Positions 21,305 to 33,181 of a stretch of 64,000 bases of DNA are shown one piece after another. Position 1 is the stretch's first letter, and every line of letters starts with the position of its first letter. The DNA is from Pomphorhynchus laevis (taxonomy: Eukaryota > Acanthocephala > Palaeacanthocephala > Echinorhynchida > Pomphorhynchidae), in the NCBI GenBank assembly GCA_012934845.2, contig WNNJ02003019.1:61259-125258 (forward strand), written 5' to 3'. The notes under the pieces are model-generated. The model saw nothing but the letters and a program-made list of their open reading frames with translations, ran no database searches and was not told the DNA's origin. Both the position numbers and the translations under genes were made by a program.

Positions 21305-24300
21305 AAAACGAAATCAAAAAGTCAGAATGGTCGTTATCAGTATGCTACGGCATCAGGTCAACAGGGATCTGAGCCATCCAGCTACACAAACACGCCGCTC
21401 TCCGACTGAACCATCCGGAGTCTTTCATCCCTCCCCGCCCCAAAGAATCCAATCGAGGCGGACTATGTTCGGTAATTGCATGATGATGAGCTTGAGAAAC
21501 CTTAGTCTTTGCTCTGGGGGACGTTCTCTTGAAAAGAAAACTAATCCCGAGATAGCCCAAGTACCCCAGAGGCGCACTTGGGCTTTTCTATCCAATGACA
21601 AATAGTGAGCCCGTTTCAGGGTCCACATAGCTCTCTTCAGAATATGTTTGAGTCTATCCAGGTACGCTTTCTCCGTAACAGTTAAGCCCATATATTTTAC
21701 TCGACTCGTAAAGATGGGGAGTGCTTAAGGCTGAAAATTGAGGAAGTGTAGGTCTCTTAAGTTTGTGGCAGTGTCTCTATGATGGCAGGGGCGCCATGAA
21801 CGACTACAACCTGCGATTTGTTAGAGTTTAAAATAAGATTGAATGAGGGTAACTGATCTTTTAATCTTAAAAAGAAACGGCTGATATCCGAGACTACATC
21901 TTTGTAACTGCGTCCAGAAAACAGGGCTGTTGTGTCATCAACGTATACTATTAAATGTTGATCGCGTTAAAATATTTGTAACGTTTAATGGAGACAGCAA
22001 GATACAAGATTGAAGAAAGTAGGGAACCCTGAGGCACACCTGTAATAGGGTAGAACTGACGTGCATCAAGGGCTATTTTAACAGAAGAATCGCTTGGTAT
22101 ACAACAATATTTCCGCCTTATTAACAATTCTAGCAGGCAACCCAAGATACCTGAGAGAAAAGATGAATGGAAATGCGGTCAAATGCATCAGAAAAGTCAA
22201 GAAAAACAGCCACAGCAAGCTGATGACTGTTATCTTGGCAAAACGGATGCACTTCACCTATTGAGAATGGACCGAGCGATCTTTTACGTACCCATGATAA
22301 CCTAGTGGGATTAAATTTTGTCTACTTAGATGGTCGCGGATTTTACGAACAAGCGCTTTTTTGTAAATGGAGATGAGAGGTTTTGAATCGAGATAGGCCG
22401 CAGATCTTTAGGACATAAAATTGATTTCTTTTATGTACAAAAACACGACTGATGAAATTAATGCAGCAACATCGGACGGGCAGGCTAGTAGCATTGTGAT
22501 GGCGACCTCCTTTCTCTGAGTGTATGTCAAAAGCTGACAGAACCGAGTAGATACTGGCGCGTGGAATTTGGCGGTGCCTGTAAGTGACCCCAGGATTTTA
22601 GGATATCTGTGACAGATAAGTCCCTACTGCTGAAGTCACACCAAGGCGGGATTAGTTGGGGAGATATAGTGGCTCCATAATTATGCAGGGATAGTGACTT
22701 CCAAAACTTTGTCAAGGTCTATGCTGCTAATCCAACCCAAGGATCTTTCTTTCCAGCAGACAAACTTCTCCTTCTTGAATATCTTCCAAAAGGAAGACTG
22801 AGAAGGGTTAAGGCAAGCAATGCTCGCCCCATCCCTACTCAGCTGGAACCTATATCTAGTAATCCTTTATTCATTCAAGAGGACCTGTCTAGCGGAAACA
22901 GAGAGATTAGGAATGTGTAGCATTTCAGCTAAGACCTTGAGTTTTGTTGGAGTAGGATTGTATATTCAACCTTTATAGATAGTGGAGAGGAACACGGTAG
23001 CTTGCGAAGAGAGGTAGAAATTAAATTCGGCTAAACTCTCATTACCAATTTTAGGGAAGAGTTGGATGGCTGCCTTAAAGAAAGCTACTCTGATAGCATC
23101 AAAGTGAAACCTTATTCTAAGCAACGTATCTTCCTCTCACCGCCAGCGAATAAGGTCATGAGAGGTAATCTGTTGTTGTCGCGACTGCTCAGTACAAATC
23201 GGTTTCAACAACCACATCTTATGTATCGGTAAAATGTCGAGGAGGGAATTAATTGTTGAGCAATGAAAGGTGGGGGAAGGTGGTTTGTGACTAAGATAGT
23301 CGTTCCTGGCTCTGCAGAGTGCTGCATTAATCCAATGACCAATTTTGTCGTTAAAGTCACCAAGTAACAAGTCATATCCGCTACCTAATATACGATAGAA
23401 AAGGTCACGTTATTTGTGAATTTCTCCCCGCCGGATATAGATATTGGCTGTGCTGATGCGTTTACCGATTTTACAAAGTGATATGGCTAAACAAGACAGG
23501 GCTGGGCAAGATAAGTTCAGTAAGAGGGATGATCTTAAGAAGCATTTAACTAGGGTTAAAAGCCCTTGAGATAAAGAAAAGTGAGTGGGTTATGTACGGT
23601 GTAAAGTGAGTGTACATGTGCTTAGGGATAAATCAAGTAATGTCCTGGGAAGACAGATATACCGCGTCTCCTGAAGGACTATATCATTTGCATCTCTACC
23701 AGATAAATGTCTAAGGGCGGGAGCACCTTCCAAATTCTACTGAAAGATATTTAGTGAAAAAGGCCGTTGATTACTTCTCATTATGTTGATTTAACTGTAG
23801 TGGGATGCCTCCTAGTCAAAACCGGAGGTGAAAAGATTGCCCTTCTCACACCTAGTCATATTAGGTGGAGACACTTGCCCACAGGCATTATTTTCATATC
23901 CAGTGAAAACCAGCACTAGTCCCCATCCTTTTCCTTTTTTTACCAGTTTGACTGAAGCAAGGCTTTGTAAGGATGCATTCCTTTTCTTTGAGTACTGGGT
24001 CTTTTTTTGTCTTTGAAGTAGTCACAGGAAATGTTCGTAATTCGTCTAGCTTTGAAGATAAGTGTAGGATAAGTATATGTAGTTCCTGCATGTTGGCTTG
24101 CTGTCTTGCATCTATGATCTTGATTATTTCTGTCTGTGTTATCATACTATCGTTTAAATTAGATTTGGCCGCTTCGGCAAAATTAGCCGGAAGAGCAGGA
24201 GGTCTGCAATGTCTGTTTTTGTATGATTTAAAGAGGCTGCACTTTCTGGACCATGCAGAATGGTTATCGTCACAGTTAATGCAGTGTGACAGTTTTTCAC

Positions 24301-25035
24301 ACTTACTGCCAGCATGATCCTCAGAGCAACCACAACCTCCACACCTCCTAGGAAGAGGGCATTTAGAGGTCCAGTGCCCCTATTTGTGGCATGAATTACA
24401 ATGGGAGAAAGTCAGTCCGTCAGAGTCAGCATTATGAAGGATAAATTATGACCCGAAAAGAGGTTACATGCATAATTCGCTAGAGAATGGGCGTTGCTTA
24501 AAGAAGTTGAGCCGAAGGCCACGGGAATAAAAATGCCATCCTATTCCGAGATGAAGCGAACATTGGAAAAATCATATTTATTTTTATGCTCCTTTAAATT
24601 ATCTTCAGGTAGAAAGTGCGGTATATTGTTTATCTTGATCTAAGCCTGAATAGGCTTATATATTTTTGTTCCAGAGACGGAGGACTTTTTAAAAGTAGTC
24701 TATGTATGTTATCACCAGGTCATAGGTACAGAATGAGATCCTTACCTCTGTCTCCTAGTACTAAAATTGTGTTGAACAAAATCCTGCCTTTATGTTAATC
24801 TGTAAAGCTTCTGAGCAATTTGTTAAAGATATTTTTCCTTTCAAGTGATTGCATTAGTTTTATAATAACCAAATTTACCAATTTTGGTACCTGAGGAAGC
24901 TCCACCTCCGTGCCTGTAGTAGAATTAGAAGAAAAACCTCCACTTACATTTAAGATTGTATCTGCATTTCCAGTAAAATGCATTTTATTGCTTTTCTTTG
25001 ATACCCCGCAAGCGTTATTTGTGCACATTTCTTAT
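21305..25035 (-). mobile_element. Family A LINE, copy 3 (decayed)
   Basis: A minus-strand copy with all parts in order. ORF1 N-terminus at 25028-24795; zinc-knuckle region near 24400-24230 (HCNSCHK.GHW and INCDDNHSAWSRKC in frame); ORF1 tail at 24145-23894. The endonuclease begins near 23790 (LLGDFNDKIGHW at 23370-23335, TSHDLIRWR near 23140). In the reverse transcriptase the catalytic YADD is changed to YVDD near 21945. The C-terminus has ERPPEQRLRFLKLI near 21530. Many stops and frameshifts are present throughout. Confidence 0.85.
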
Positions 25036-25069
25036 TTCATAAATATGAATCTTTTGGTTTTAAAATATG

Positions 25070-27130
25070 TACATACCAATGACTATAATGGTAAAAATGC
25101 AAGTATCTGAGCTTTCAAAAGATTGCAACTTTATGATGGAAAATGAATGGAAAATAGAGCAGAACAAAGGTAAAACTACTCTGTCTTCTTCTGACAAGGT
25201 TAGTAACGTTTCTGAAAAATCTCTGGGTGAGGGGGGGTACCCCCTCTATCCCCAAGTAAATCAATTTAGCGTTTATCTCACTCAAAGAACCGCAAGCGAG
25301 AAACAACCTTTTCAAATTTTTTCTAAAGAATTTTCCAGAGAAATACCTATCTCAACCCCTTCCAGTGGTATAATCTGAAATTCGAAATTGTTGCAGTTGA
25401 AAGATACACATACCCACATTGTAATAAGTGTCATGACTGGGGGCACTGGGCTTCGAGCTGCTCCTAGCCAAATATCTGTGAGGTTTGTGGATGTGGATAT
25501 AACATTGAGTCCGGGGTGAGGTGTACTTCTTCCCCTTGTGATCTAATTGTGGGGGGGTCCGACCCGCTTGGTCACGAAAATGGCCAAAATTCAAAGCGTA
25601 CAATGATGCGTTTAAGATCAACATTAGACCGACTTCCAGAAATAAGAACCATTCATTTTCAAATGTTTCCAGACTATCTGACGACGAACTTCTGAAGATT
25701 ACTGATATCAGGATTAACGCAGCCGTAAAACGAATGGAGGACCTGGTGTCGGCCCTGACCGCGGCTTTCTATGGCAGACCGCAATTACCCAAGCAAACTA
25801 TTCCAGAATTCAAGAAAAGGGGCCTCGAGCCAAGCAAACTATTGCCCAAGCAAACTATTACCCAAGAAAAGGGGGTAACCCTTCCACCCCTAGCTTCGTC
25901 TAGGGATAAGGCAATCTCATACAGCTAACCTAACACAATGCAAAGTACTAGTGAGCCTTTTTCACTGAATATTCTTCAGTGGAATTCGGGAGGAGCTTCT
26001 GCCCTTAGACTTATATCTGGTAGAGATGCAAATGTTATAGTCCTTCAGGAGACGAGGTCTATCTGTCTCCCCTAGGACATTACTTGATTCATCCCAAATC
26101 ATATCTACACACTTCACTCCGTATATAACCCTTCCCAACTCTTCATCTCAAGGTATTTTAACCCTAGTTAAATGCTCCTTATGTCATCTGCCTTATTGAA
26201 TTTCTCGTGTTCAGCTATGTCTTGTTTAGTTATAGCACTTGTCAAGAACGGTGAACGCATCAGCCTAGCCAATATCTACATCCGTCAGGGAGAGATTCAC
26301 AAGAACCAAGACCTCCTAGACCGTATTTTAGATAGTGGCACGACATGTTACTCTGTAAATTCAACGACAGAACTAATCGTTGGATTAACGGAGCACTTCA
26401 CAGAGCCAGTAACGATTATCTTATTCACAAACCATATCTTAGTTTGTGAATTGGCTTGCTAACTCCATTGTTCTCTTCAAAGCTTTTAAACGTGATCATC
26501 ATATCGGGGTATATGCTAATGATACCACATCCATGTTTTCTGGACGCAGTGCAAAAATGTAGTCTTTGACATCAACCGTTTCTTTTTATGATTAAATGAT
26601 CAGTTACCAACATCCAATCTTATTTTAAACTACAATAAATCGCAGGTGGTAGTCTTTCATAACACCCTTGCCACTAAACAGAAGCTTGAGAGACTAACTA
26701 GCACTCATTGCACTCACCTCCATTTTGCAGCCTTAATCACTCCCAATCTTCACGAGTCGAGTAAAATATATGGGGTTCACTGTTACGGTGAATTGGTCGG
26801 CGAAAGCTGAACAGCATAAACTTAAACGTATTCTGAAGAGATCTAGGTGACTCTGAAACGTGATTAGCATCTCTTATTGAATAAGAAAACTCAATTACGC
26901 CTTAGGGGTACTTTGGCGATCTCATGATTAGTCTTTTTCTCTATAGCACGTCCACAAGACAAAGATTAAGATTTCTCAAGCTCCTCATCTCGAGATTACC
27001 GATCATAGTCCACCTCGACTTAACTCTTAGGGGGGGGTGAGAGACCCCGAATGGTCCAGTCGGAAGGCGGCGAGCTGGTGCGATCGGGGTCTCAGATTCC
27101 TCTAAACTTGAGGTTGTGAGGCTTGTAGAG
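25070..27130 (+). mobile_element. Family A LINE, copy 4 (internally deleted)
   Basis: The + strand copy starts only about 40 bases from the start of copy 3, head to head. ORF1 N-terminus at 25087-25370 jumps to the zinc-knuckle region (CNKCHDWGHWASSC near 25410-25450). ORF2 starts at ATG 25938 and the endonuclease is recognisable to about 26440 (IHKP); there the sequence skips to the reverse transcriptase region around 26465, so most of the fingers and palm are deleted. The catalytic motif reads YAND near 26513. The element ends after the conserved '.PEWSSRKAA' block near 27070. Confidence 0.8.
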
Positions 27131-27189
27131 GATGATGTAAAGTCGTCGGCAAGAATAGATAAATTCTTACTACTTATACGCTGAAATAA

Positions 27190-27397
27190 GAAAAGGCATC
27201 CGCCGACAGAACATTGTTGTTAAAACCAATATTTCGGTTTCCAAGCGAAACCATTTTCAAGGTAATTGTTAGAATTATAATAACAAAGACAACTTTTTAA
27301 CGTTATTATGATTCTTACAATTACCTTGAAAATGACTTCGCTTGGAAACCGAAATATTGGTTTTAACAACAATGTTCTGTCGGCGGATGCCTTTTCT
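27190..27397. repeat. Hairpin element between two LINE copies
   Basis: Arms at 27190-27276 and 27308-27397 are near-perfect inverted repeats of about 87 bases (each contains CGAAATATTGGTTTTAACAA in one orientation) with a 31-base loop. The open frame on the right arm is a by-product of the palindrome. Confidence 0.9.
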
Positions 27398-27730
27398 TCT
27401 TTCAACAATAATGTGAACCGAGAGCCTCGACTCCTCTTTCAAATTTACTTATACGCTATTTTGTATTGTTGTTTGCTACTTTGTTATCGGTTGTATTGTT
27501 AATAAAACCTTTATTATTAAATTGCTAATAAAGCTATTATTTATCACGTAGAATAGAGAAGAATGCTTTTTAATGACACATGAGTTTAACCTAATGTCTG
27601 ATAATAAACCGAACTATAACCTTAAGTTAAAAATATAATTAATGTATTTGCTTTTAACTATACATAGTAATGTGTTTTACTGAGTGTTATTTTGTGTAAC
27701 ACTATTATCTTCTGCCCTTTGTATAAGGGA
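27398..27730. other. AT-rich spacer
   Basis: No feature recognised between the hairpin and LINE copy 5. Confidence 0.4.
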
Positions 27731-27734
27731 AGAA

Positions 27735-30260
27735 GCTCTCGGGAGGAACTTCTGCCCTTACACTTCTATCTGGTAGAGATGCAGATGTTATCGTCTTTCA
27801 GGAGACGAGGTCTATCCGTTTCCCTTAGGAAATTACTCGATTCTTACCTAATCGCATTTGTTCCCACTATACTCCGTACATAACCCCACCTCACTCCTCT
27901 TCATCTCAAGGTATTTTAATCTTGGTTAAATGTTCCTTAAAATCGTCCCTTATCAACTATTCTTGTCCAGCACTTCCTTGCTTAGTTGTTTCACTGTGTA
28001 AGAACGGTAAGCGCCTCAGTCGAGTCAATGTCTACACCCGTCCAACGGAGATTCACAAGAAACCTGACCCCTGGATAGGATTATTGATAGCAGCTATGAC
28101 ATGGTACTTGGTGACATCAACGACAGAAACTGGTCGTTGGATTAATGCAGCACTCCGCAGTGCCGGGAACGGTTATCTTATTCATAAACGCCGTCCCCTA
28201 CATTTCATTGCACCAACGAATTCACTCCTCGACTTATTACTGCTCCATGATAGGTGGTTGTTGTACCTCTCTGTACGGAGCAGTCGCGTCAGCATCTGTC
28301 CAAATATCATGACTTGATTCGCTAGTGAATAGAAGAGGATACGCTGCTTAGAAGGAGATTCCACTTTGATCCAATCAGAGTGGCTTTCTTTCAGGCAGCT
28401 ATCCAACGCTTCCCCCGAATTGGGGATGAGAGTCTAACCGAATTTAATTCCTACCTCTCTTCGCAAGCTACCGCGATGCTTTCGACAATCTATAAAGGTT
28501 GTATATTCAGTTCCACTCCGACAAAACTCAAGCCTTAACATATTTGCTTCGTCTTCCCAATATCTTTCCTTCTGCCAGGCAAGTTGTTTCGAAAGAATAT
28601 TGGAGTACTAGATATAAATTCCAACTGGGCAAGGATAGGGCAAGCATTGCTTCCCTTTATCCAGCCCAGTATTTTTTCTGGAAAATATTTAAGAACGAGA
28701 AGTTTGTTTGTTGGAAGGATAGGGCTTTGGGTTGGATTGGTAATATAGGTCTTGATAAAGTTTTGGAAGAGTCACTATCCCTACATATCTATGGAGCCAC
28801 TCAATCACCTCAGTTAATCCCGCCTTGAAGAGACTTCAGAAGTAGGGATTTATCTGTCACAGATATCCTTAACTCCTGGGCCTCTTCCGGGCACCTCCAA
28901 ATCCGTCGCTCCACTCTCTTCTCGTGTCTGTCAGCTTTTGACAGCCGATCAAAGAAGAGAAGTGGCCGTCACAATGCTATTTGCCGCCTCATCCGATGTG
29001 GCCGGCGTCAACATTAGTATACGAATGTTTACCTAAGAACAATCCGGTCTCATGTCCTAAAGATCCGCGGCCCATTTCAATTCAAAATTCCCTCGTTTCG
29101 ATCTATGAAAAAGCGCTTGCGCGTAGAATCCGCGATCATCTGAGTAGGCAAAATTTAATCCCACCAGGTTTCCATAAGTTCGTCAAAGGTCGCTCGGTCC
29201 GTTCAGCTGTAGGTGAAGTGCATCAGTTTTGTCAGGAAAATAGTCATCAACTTGCTATGACTTTTTCCTTGATTTTTCTGCTGCATTTGACCGCATCTCC
29301 ATTCCCTTTGTTATCTCTTCTCAAATATTCCTTGGGTTGCCTGCGAGAATTGTTAACAGTGTGTAGATACTGCTGTACACCAAGCGATTCTTTTATGAAG
29401 ACGACCCGGATGCGCGTCAGTTCGACCCTATTACGGGTGTGCCCCAAGGATCCCCTCTTTATCCTATTTTGTTTCTTGCTGCCTCCATTGAACTCTTCAA
29501 AATATTTAAACGCGAACAACGTCGAGTGGTATACGCTGATGATACAACAGCCCTGTTCTCTGGACGCAGGTGCAAGACATAGTCTCGGACATCAGCCGTT
29601 TCTTTTTAGATTAAAAGACCAGTTACCCAAGTCCAATCTTATTTTAAACTCCGCGAAATCGCAGATGTTTGTCTTTAATGGCACCCCTGCAACAAAGCAT
29701 AAAGTTAAGAGATTAACACTCTCTGCACTCTCCGCCATTTTGACTAATCACCCCTCCCTGTCTTTACAAGCCGAGTAAAATTCCTTGGGTTCACTGTTAC
29801 GGTGAACTGGTCGGCGAAAGCTGACCTGAATAGACTCAAACGTATCCTGAAGAGAGCACGGTGGTCCTTTAAAAGGGCCCGGCATCTGTCATTGAAAGGG
29901 AAAACTCAGGTGCGCCTTTGGGGCACTTGGGATTATTCTTTTTCTCTAGAAGACGTCGCCTAGAGCAAACACTAAGGATTCTTAAGCTGATCATCTCTTG
30001 TTTACCCAGCATAGTCCGCCTCGATTGGACTCTTCGGGGGGGGGGGAAAGACCCCGAGCGGTTTAGTCGAAAAGCGGTATGTGGGATTGGCTCTAGGGCT
30101 CAGTTCCCACCGAACCTGAGGCCATAATAAGGAGGAAGAGAACAAAAGAATAGGAATGAAGTTTTTTTTCGGACATATATTGTTTTTCTTTTTTTTGTAA
30201 CTAATTTATTCATGTATTATTTATTTATTTTTAAGAAAATCTTTATCTTATCTTATCTAA
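27735..30260 (+). mobile_element. Family A LINE, copy 5 (5'-truncated)
   Basis: Begins inside the endonuclease (the VIVLQET region) with no ORF1, the usual result of incomplete reverse transcription. The endonuclease runs to about 28320 and the reverse transcriptase to 29780: CPKDPRPISIQNS near 29050, PQGSPL near 29445 and VVYADDTTALF near 29527-29560. The C-terminus (RRLEQTLRILKLI) lies near 29955. Frames 28981-29778 join parts in different frames of the ancestral protein. The 3' end has AAGAAAATCTTTA then a TCTTA microsatellite, ending near 30260. Confidence 0.85.
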
Positions 30261-30380
30261 CTATAATGGTAGATGTGCATATATTACACCAATAAAAAAG
30301 AAAAAAAGAAAAAAATAAATAAAAAAGTTTAAATCGCATACAATGACAATCAACATAAGAACATAAAGGATTTCTCGAAA

Positions 30381-31575
30381 ATGCAAATTTCTGAAAACAC
30401 AAATGCTGAACTCAAGGTACGTGCAGTTTTGCCTTCAATTTTGACTTTAGAAAGGAGGGGAGCTCTCACCTGTGCCAAAACTGGCGACCTTATCTGTATA
30501 GATTTACTGAAGCCATTAGAAAACCATAAATTATTTGACACGTTTCTAAGGAAATTCTCAAAAAATTCTCAAAAATTCTAAAAAATCTCCCTGAGAAAAT
30601 TCTCTGGTTTGGCAAATTCTCTGGTTTGGAAAATTCCCCTGTGACAATTCTATGGTTTGGCAAATGAATACTTAGACTTCTTCAAAAAGAACCTTACGAA
30701 TTCAGGTTCGGTCCCGTTTAGAACGATAAAAGCAACTCTAAAAATTTTCAACATCGCAACATTTCTTTCTAATGCAGATATTATTGCTTTTGAAAGGGAC
30801 TATCATGTTAAGAACATACGTCTTATCACAGAAAAAATTGTCACCTTATTCCGGTGGCATTTTGTCATACATCAGTGGACGAGGCTTTATACATCACCAA
30901 ATCATCATGTTACTAATCATCATTTTACTAATCGACATTGATTCACTGGCATATCCCCATAGCAACAGATGCCATCAACGGGGGCATTGGGAATCTGGCT
31001 GTAGCCTTCCACGTACTTGTGGTGTATGTGGGAAACTTGAAGTGCACTCAGTGAGATGCATCATGGGACCACATTGCTCAAATTGCGGGAGGTATTCCCT
31101 GCATGATCCCACAAATGTAGAGTTTTCAAAGCATACAAGAGGATACACTATGTTACTCAAAGAAAACCGACAAACTTCGTGGATGCATGTACGTCGCAAA
31201 ATACATCTAACAACAAATTAACCGACCCAGATATCCTTAAACTCATTGATGCCAAGCATCAAGCTGCTATGGCTCCGATAAAAGGGATGATTTAGGGTTT
31301 GGTGTTTAGGTTCAATGAGATTTTGCACCCTACCTCATCCGCCAAGACCACTATCAGAAAAAGCTTAAAATCGAAAAGGAAATCTGGTTCGTTACAGAGC
31401 TTAGCTGCTCTAAAGCTGGAAAGAAAAAATCAATTATGGAAATTGGCGGCCACCTCAAATCGAGATGAAAGGAGAAGTTTGTCTGGTGGCGGGATAGGGC
31501 ATAGGGTTGGATTGTCAGCCTAGGCCTTGATAGAGTTTTGATTGAGCCACAAGCCCTAAAAGATTATAAACACAC
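30381..31575 (+). mobile_element. Family A LINE, copy 6 (mostly ORF1, internally deleted)
   Basis: ORF1 N-terminus begins at ATG 30381 and is interrupted at about 30550-30655 by a local run of repeated 'aattctctggtttgg' units. A zinc-knuckle region follows (HSNRCHQRGHWESGC near 30955-31005 and CSNCGRYSLHDPT near 31076), then the ORF1 tail (DPDILKLIDAKHQAAM). At about 31465 it jumps into the middle of ORF2 (EKFVWWRDRA block) and ends near 31575, directly where the 356-bp satellite begins. Confidence 0.75.
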
Positions 31576-31599
31576 GCTATCTGCCCAGCCAATGGCTAT

Positions 31600-32841
31600 G
31601 CCCATGAGGCTATGCCCATGATACAACTTCAGCGAATTCTCGAAGATGCCTTTAAATTTATCAAGAGGCAGCCGAAACGACTGATAGGTGTTCACCATAC
31701 TGATGATTGCTGCTGGCTACCATCAGATCGTCTAGGAGTGATAACGAAGTCTGCTCTGATTGTAATCGAACTCTGGATTTTGTAAAATTGTTGATTATAA
31801 AACTGTAGCTTGTAAGCTCTTGGAGCACAGTGTGAACAATTTAGCTCTTAAATTATAAAAATGTATCTTTAAAGGATCATGTGAGAAAACAATTAAAGTC
31901 AGCAAAAAAATTTCCTGCCGAAAAAATTAAGATGATCCGGAAATCACGCGGTTTGTTTAAAGAGGCTATGCCCATGCTATCACTTCAGCGAATTCTCGGA
32001 GATGCCTTTTAAAAATATCACAAGGCAGCCGAAACGACTGATGGCAATTCACCTTACTAATGAGTGCTGCCGGCTACCATCAGATCGTCTTGAGTGACAA
32101 CGAAGTCTGCTTTGCTTGTAATCGGACTCTGGTTTTTGGCAAAAGTCTTGAATGTAAAAATGTAGCTTGTAAGCTCCCGGAGCACAGTGTGAACCATTTA
32201 GCTCTCAAAATATAAAAATGTATCCTCAAAGGATCCTGTGAGAAAACAACCAACGACAACAATAAAATTTCCTGCCGAATAAATTTGGATGATCAGGAAA
32301 GCACGTGATTTGGTAAAAGAGGCTATGCCCATGATACTACGTCAGCGAATTCTCCGAGATGCTTTTTAAATATATCACAAGGCAGCCGAAACGACTGATG
32401 GGAGTTCACCCTACCAATGAGTGTTGCCGGCTAACATCAGATCGTCTAGAAGTGATAACGAAGTATGCTCTGCTAGCAATCGAACTTCGGTTTTTGGCAA
32501 AATTCTTGATAATAAAACTGTAGGTTGTAAGCTCCTCCCGAAGCACAGTGTGAACCATTTAGTTCTTAAATTATAAAAATGTATGCTCAATGTATCCTGT
32601 GAGAAAGCAAACAACGACAGCAATAAAATTTCCTGCTGAATAAATTAGGATGATCCGGAAAGCACGTGGTTTGTCTAAAGAGGCTACGCCCGTGCTAACA
32701 CGAAATAAAATTCTCGGAGATGCCTTTAAATATATCATAAGGCGCCGAAACGAATGATGGTAGTTCACTCTACTGATAAGTGCTACTGGCTAACATTAGA
32801 TCATCTAGGAGTGATAACGAAGTCTGCTCTGCTTTAAAAAA
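31600..32841 (+). repeat. 356-bp satellite, first block, with hammerhead-like core
   Basis: About 3.5 tandem units with a period of 356-357 bases (the phrase 'aggctatgcccatg' recurs at about 31607, 31963, 32320 and 32681). Each unit carries a core resembling the strands of a hammerhead ribozyme. In unit 1: GAAAC 31674-31678, CTGATGA 31700-31706, GTC 31730-31732. Units 2-4 keep the stems but have changed core bases (CTAATGA at 32057-32063, CCAATGA near 32413). The array stops where the L2-type LINE begins. Confidence 0.9.
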
Positions 32842-33181
32842 TGGGGCGAGTATCGTCTACGAAAGGAAGGTTGATGAACGATGGGGAGCCGACAGCGATG
32901 AGACGAAAAGTAACGAGAAGAAGGCGGAGTTTGATGCGGATGTGGATGGTGGGCCAAGAGAGTTGGGCAAAATATGTGGATGTGTTGTCGAAGCGACGGA
33001 GACGAAAGAGCACTCGAACGACGGTGTTGATTATTCGTTGTAGGGGTAGGATGATGGATTTTGGAGAATTGGCGAAAAGCCTAAGGCAGTAATCGATTTT
33101 AGGGAAAAGAAGCGATGAAAGAAGAGACATACAAGAACGGAAGTCGATAAGGGGGCGGATACGGCGGATGTCACGGAGAAT

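Noticed and set aside
27192-27397. Hammerhead in the 27.2-kb hairpin because of GAAA and CTGTCGG
   Set aside because: No CTGANGA strand and no consistent stems around the GAAA.
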